Below are positions 5,691 to 6,502 of a DNA stretch of 6,502 nt, one piece after another. The notes beneath the pieces were generated by a model that was not told the DNA's origin, ran no database searches, and saw only the letters and a list, made by a program, of their open reading frames with translations. This DNA is from Nitrososphaerota archaeon (GTDB lineage Archaea > Thermoproteota > Nitrososphaeria > Nitrososphaerales > CADDZS01). The stretch spans positions 1 through 6,502 of the forward strand of contig JAPCJV010000104.1 of assembly GCA_027886785.1 (NCBI GenBank), read 5' to 3'. The position numbers were made by a program, and so were the translations under genes. Positions within the stretch are counted from its first letter, which is position 1. Each line of letters starts with the position of its first letter.

Positions 5691-6502
5691 ATGCGTTTTG
5701 GGGTGTATGACTACGTTACATGGGCAAGAGGCAAGACCGCCCAAGAAGTATACCAGGGAGAACTTGGACTAGTTCATATCGCGGACATGTTAGGCTTCGA
5801 ACATTATTTCCTGCCCGAGCATCACTTCCTAGATTTTTGTCTGCTTCCAAATCAAGAGATCTTCATCACAGCGGCCGCGATGGTTACGAAGAAAATCCAG
5901 CTTGTCCCATTTGGATTCATCATAAACTATCGCCATCCAGTTCGCACTGCAGAGACAATTGCCATGATTGATAACATTTCAAATGGTAGGATGCATTTTG
6001 GTATAACCAGGGGTTCGGTTGAATGGGAATACAATCAATTTGGAGCAACGTGGAAAGATCCTGAGCGACGCGAAGTCTTCCAAGAGTCTTTTGAGGTAAC
6101 GCTTGCTGCGCTCAAGACAAGCCCATTCTCCTATCTCGGAAAATATTTCAATTATGATAACCTCGAGGTTCTGCCCCGCCCGATGCAGAAACCGTATCCA
6201 CCCATCTGGTTTCCAGGACCTCAAAGCGAGATTTCAATAAAGTGGGCTGCTTCCCGAGGTATGCATACAGCTGCCCAGTACGTTTCGAATGATACGGTAA
6301 AGCAAGTTTTTGATTCTTACAAAGCCGCGTGGAAGCCTTCTGAGATTTCAAGAGTACCGATTCTCGCACTACAAAGGCATGTAGTAGTAGCCGAAGACCT
6401 GGACACAGCTCGAAAAATAGCTAGAGATCCCTTGTTCGGGTTCTGGACTCACATTTTCAGCTACAGACACTACGCCGGGCTAGAAACGAACCTCGAATGG
6501 TA
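5691..6502 (+). CDS. Luciferase-like (LLM class) flavin-dependent oxidoreductase, 3' partial
   Basis: The frame is open from ATG 5691 to the window edge, giving 270 full codons; family members are usually about 330-390 residues, so perhaps a quarter is missing. It begins MRFGVYDYVTWA, the first beta strand of the TIM barrel. It has LGFEHYFLPEHHF at 34-46, where EHHF is the hallmark of bacterial-luciferase-like monooxygenases, then YRHPVRTAETIAMID at 80-94 and SNGRMHFGITRGS at 97-109, the phosphate-binding region of the flavin site. The 160-175 stretch (VLPRPMQKPYPPIWFPG) is the conserved 'PxPxQ-P-PP-W' segment. Such enzymes use reduced FMN (or F420) to oxygenate or reduce aldehydes, ketones, terpenoids or alkanesulfonates. 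The substrate and flavin type cannot be read here. The gene is 147 bases behind the Mo subunit with its own promoter candidate. Its arginine codons are less AGR-biased (about 7 of 15) than those of the upstream genes, a weak hint of a different history. Confidence 0.92.
   Translation, partial: MRFGVYDYVTWARGKTAQEVYQGELGLVHIADMLGFEHYFLPEHHFLDFCLLPNQEIFITAAAMVTKKIQLVPFGFIINYRHPVRTAETIAMIDNISNGRMHFGITRGSVEWEYNQFGATWKDPERREVFQESFEVTLAALKTSPFSYLGKYFNYDNLEVLPRPMQKPYPPIWFPGPQSEISIKWAASRGMHTAAQYVSNDTVKQVFDSYKAAWKPSEISRVPILALQRHVVVAEDLDTARKIARDPLFGFWTHIFSYRHYAGLETNLEW

Noticed and set aside
5720..5971. An 83-codon + strand frame near the right end.
   Set aside because: It overlaps the luciferase-like gene in a different frame; only the frame from 5691 shows the EHHF and NGRMHFG motifs.

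Overview
The window carries five genes, all on the + strand, all apparently flavin-, Fe-S- or molybdenum-dependent redox enzymes. I see no RNA gene, CRISPR array, insertion sequence or integrase. The organism is probably a prokaryote of medium G+C, and I lean towards an archaeon without being able to prove it. In the three complete genes arginine is mostly AGA/AGG (by eye about 17 of 25, 14 of 18 and 20 of 35 codons). A TATA-like A/T stretch lies roughly 25-35 bases before the ATG of the last gene, as in leaderless archaeal transcripts. A bacterial -35/-10 reading of the same bases is also possible, so the domain of life stays open.

Layout: (1) bases 1-140, the last 45 codons of a protein resembling the C-terminal CCG-type domain of Fe-S oxidoreductases (GlcF/LutA/HdrB kind); (2) a 69-base gap with an imperfect inverted repeat; (3) 210-1808, an FAD-dependent phytoene-dehydrogenase-like oxidoreductase with a forced TTG start; (4) 1902-3086, an acyl-CoA dehydrogenase; (5) 3132-5543, the molybdopterin-binding large subunit of a xanthine/aldehyde oxidase-type hydroxylase; (6) a 147-base gap with a promoter candidate; (7) 5691-6502, a luciferase-like (LLM) flavin-dependent oxidoreductase that runs off the window.

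Genes 2 to 4 lie 93 and 45 bases apart and could be one transcript; the luciferase-like gene probably has its own promoter. A catabolic role on an unusual acyl-CoA, cyclic or heterocyclic substrate is plausible: the acyl-CoA dehydrogenase makes an enoyl-CoA, the Mo enzyme hydroxylates with water or oxidises an aldehyde, and the two other flavoenzymes act before or after. The Fe-S protein upstream may take electrons from ETF. The substrate cannot be read from the sequence.

Most notable: the Mo subunit has no adjacent [2Fe-2S] or FAD subunit and carries an altered active-site loop; the acyl-CoA dehydrogenase has Asp where the catalytic Glu is normally found; and the Fe-S protein tail lacks the cysteines expected there.
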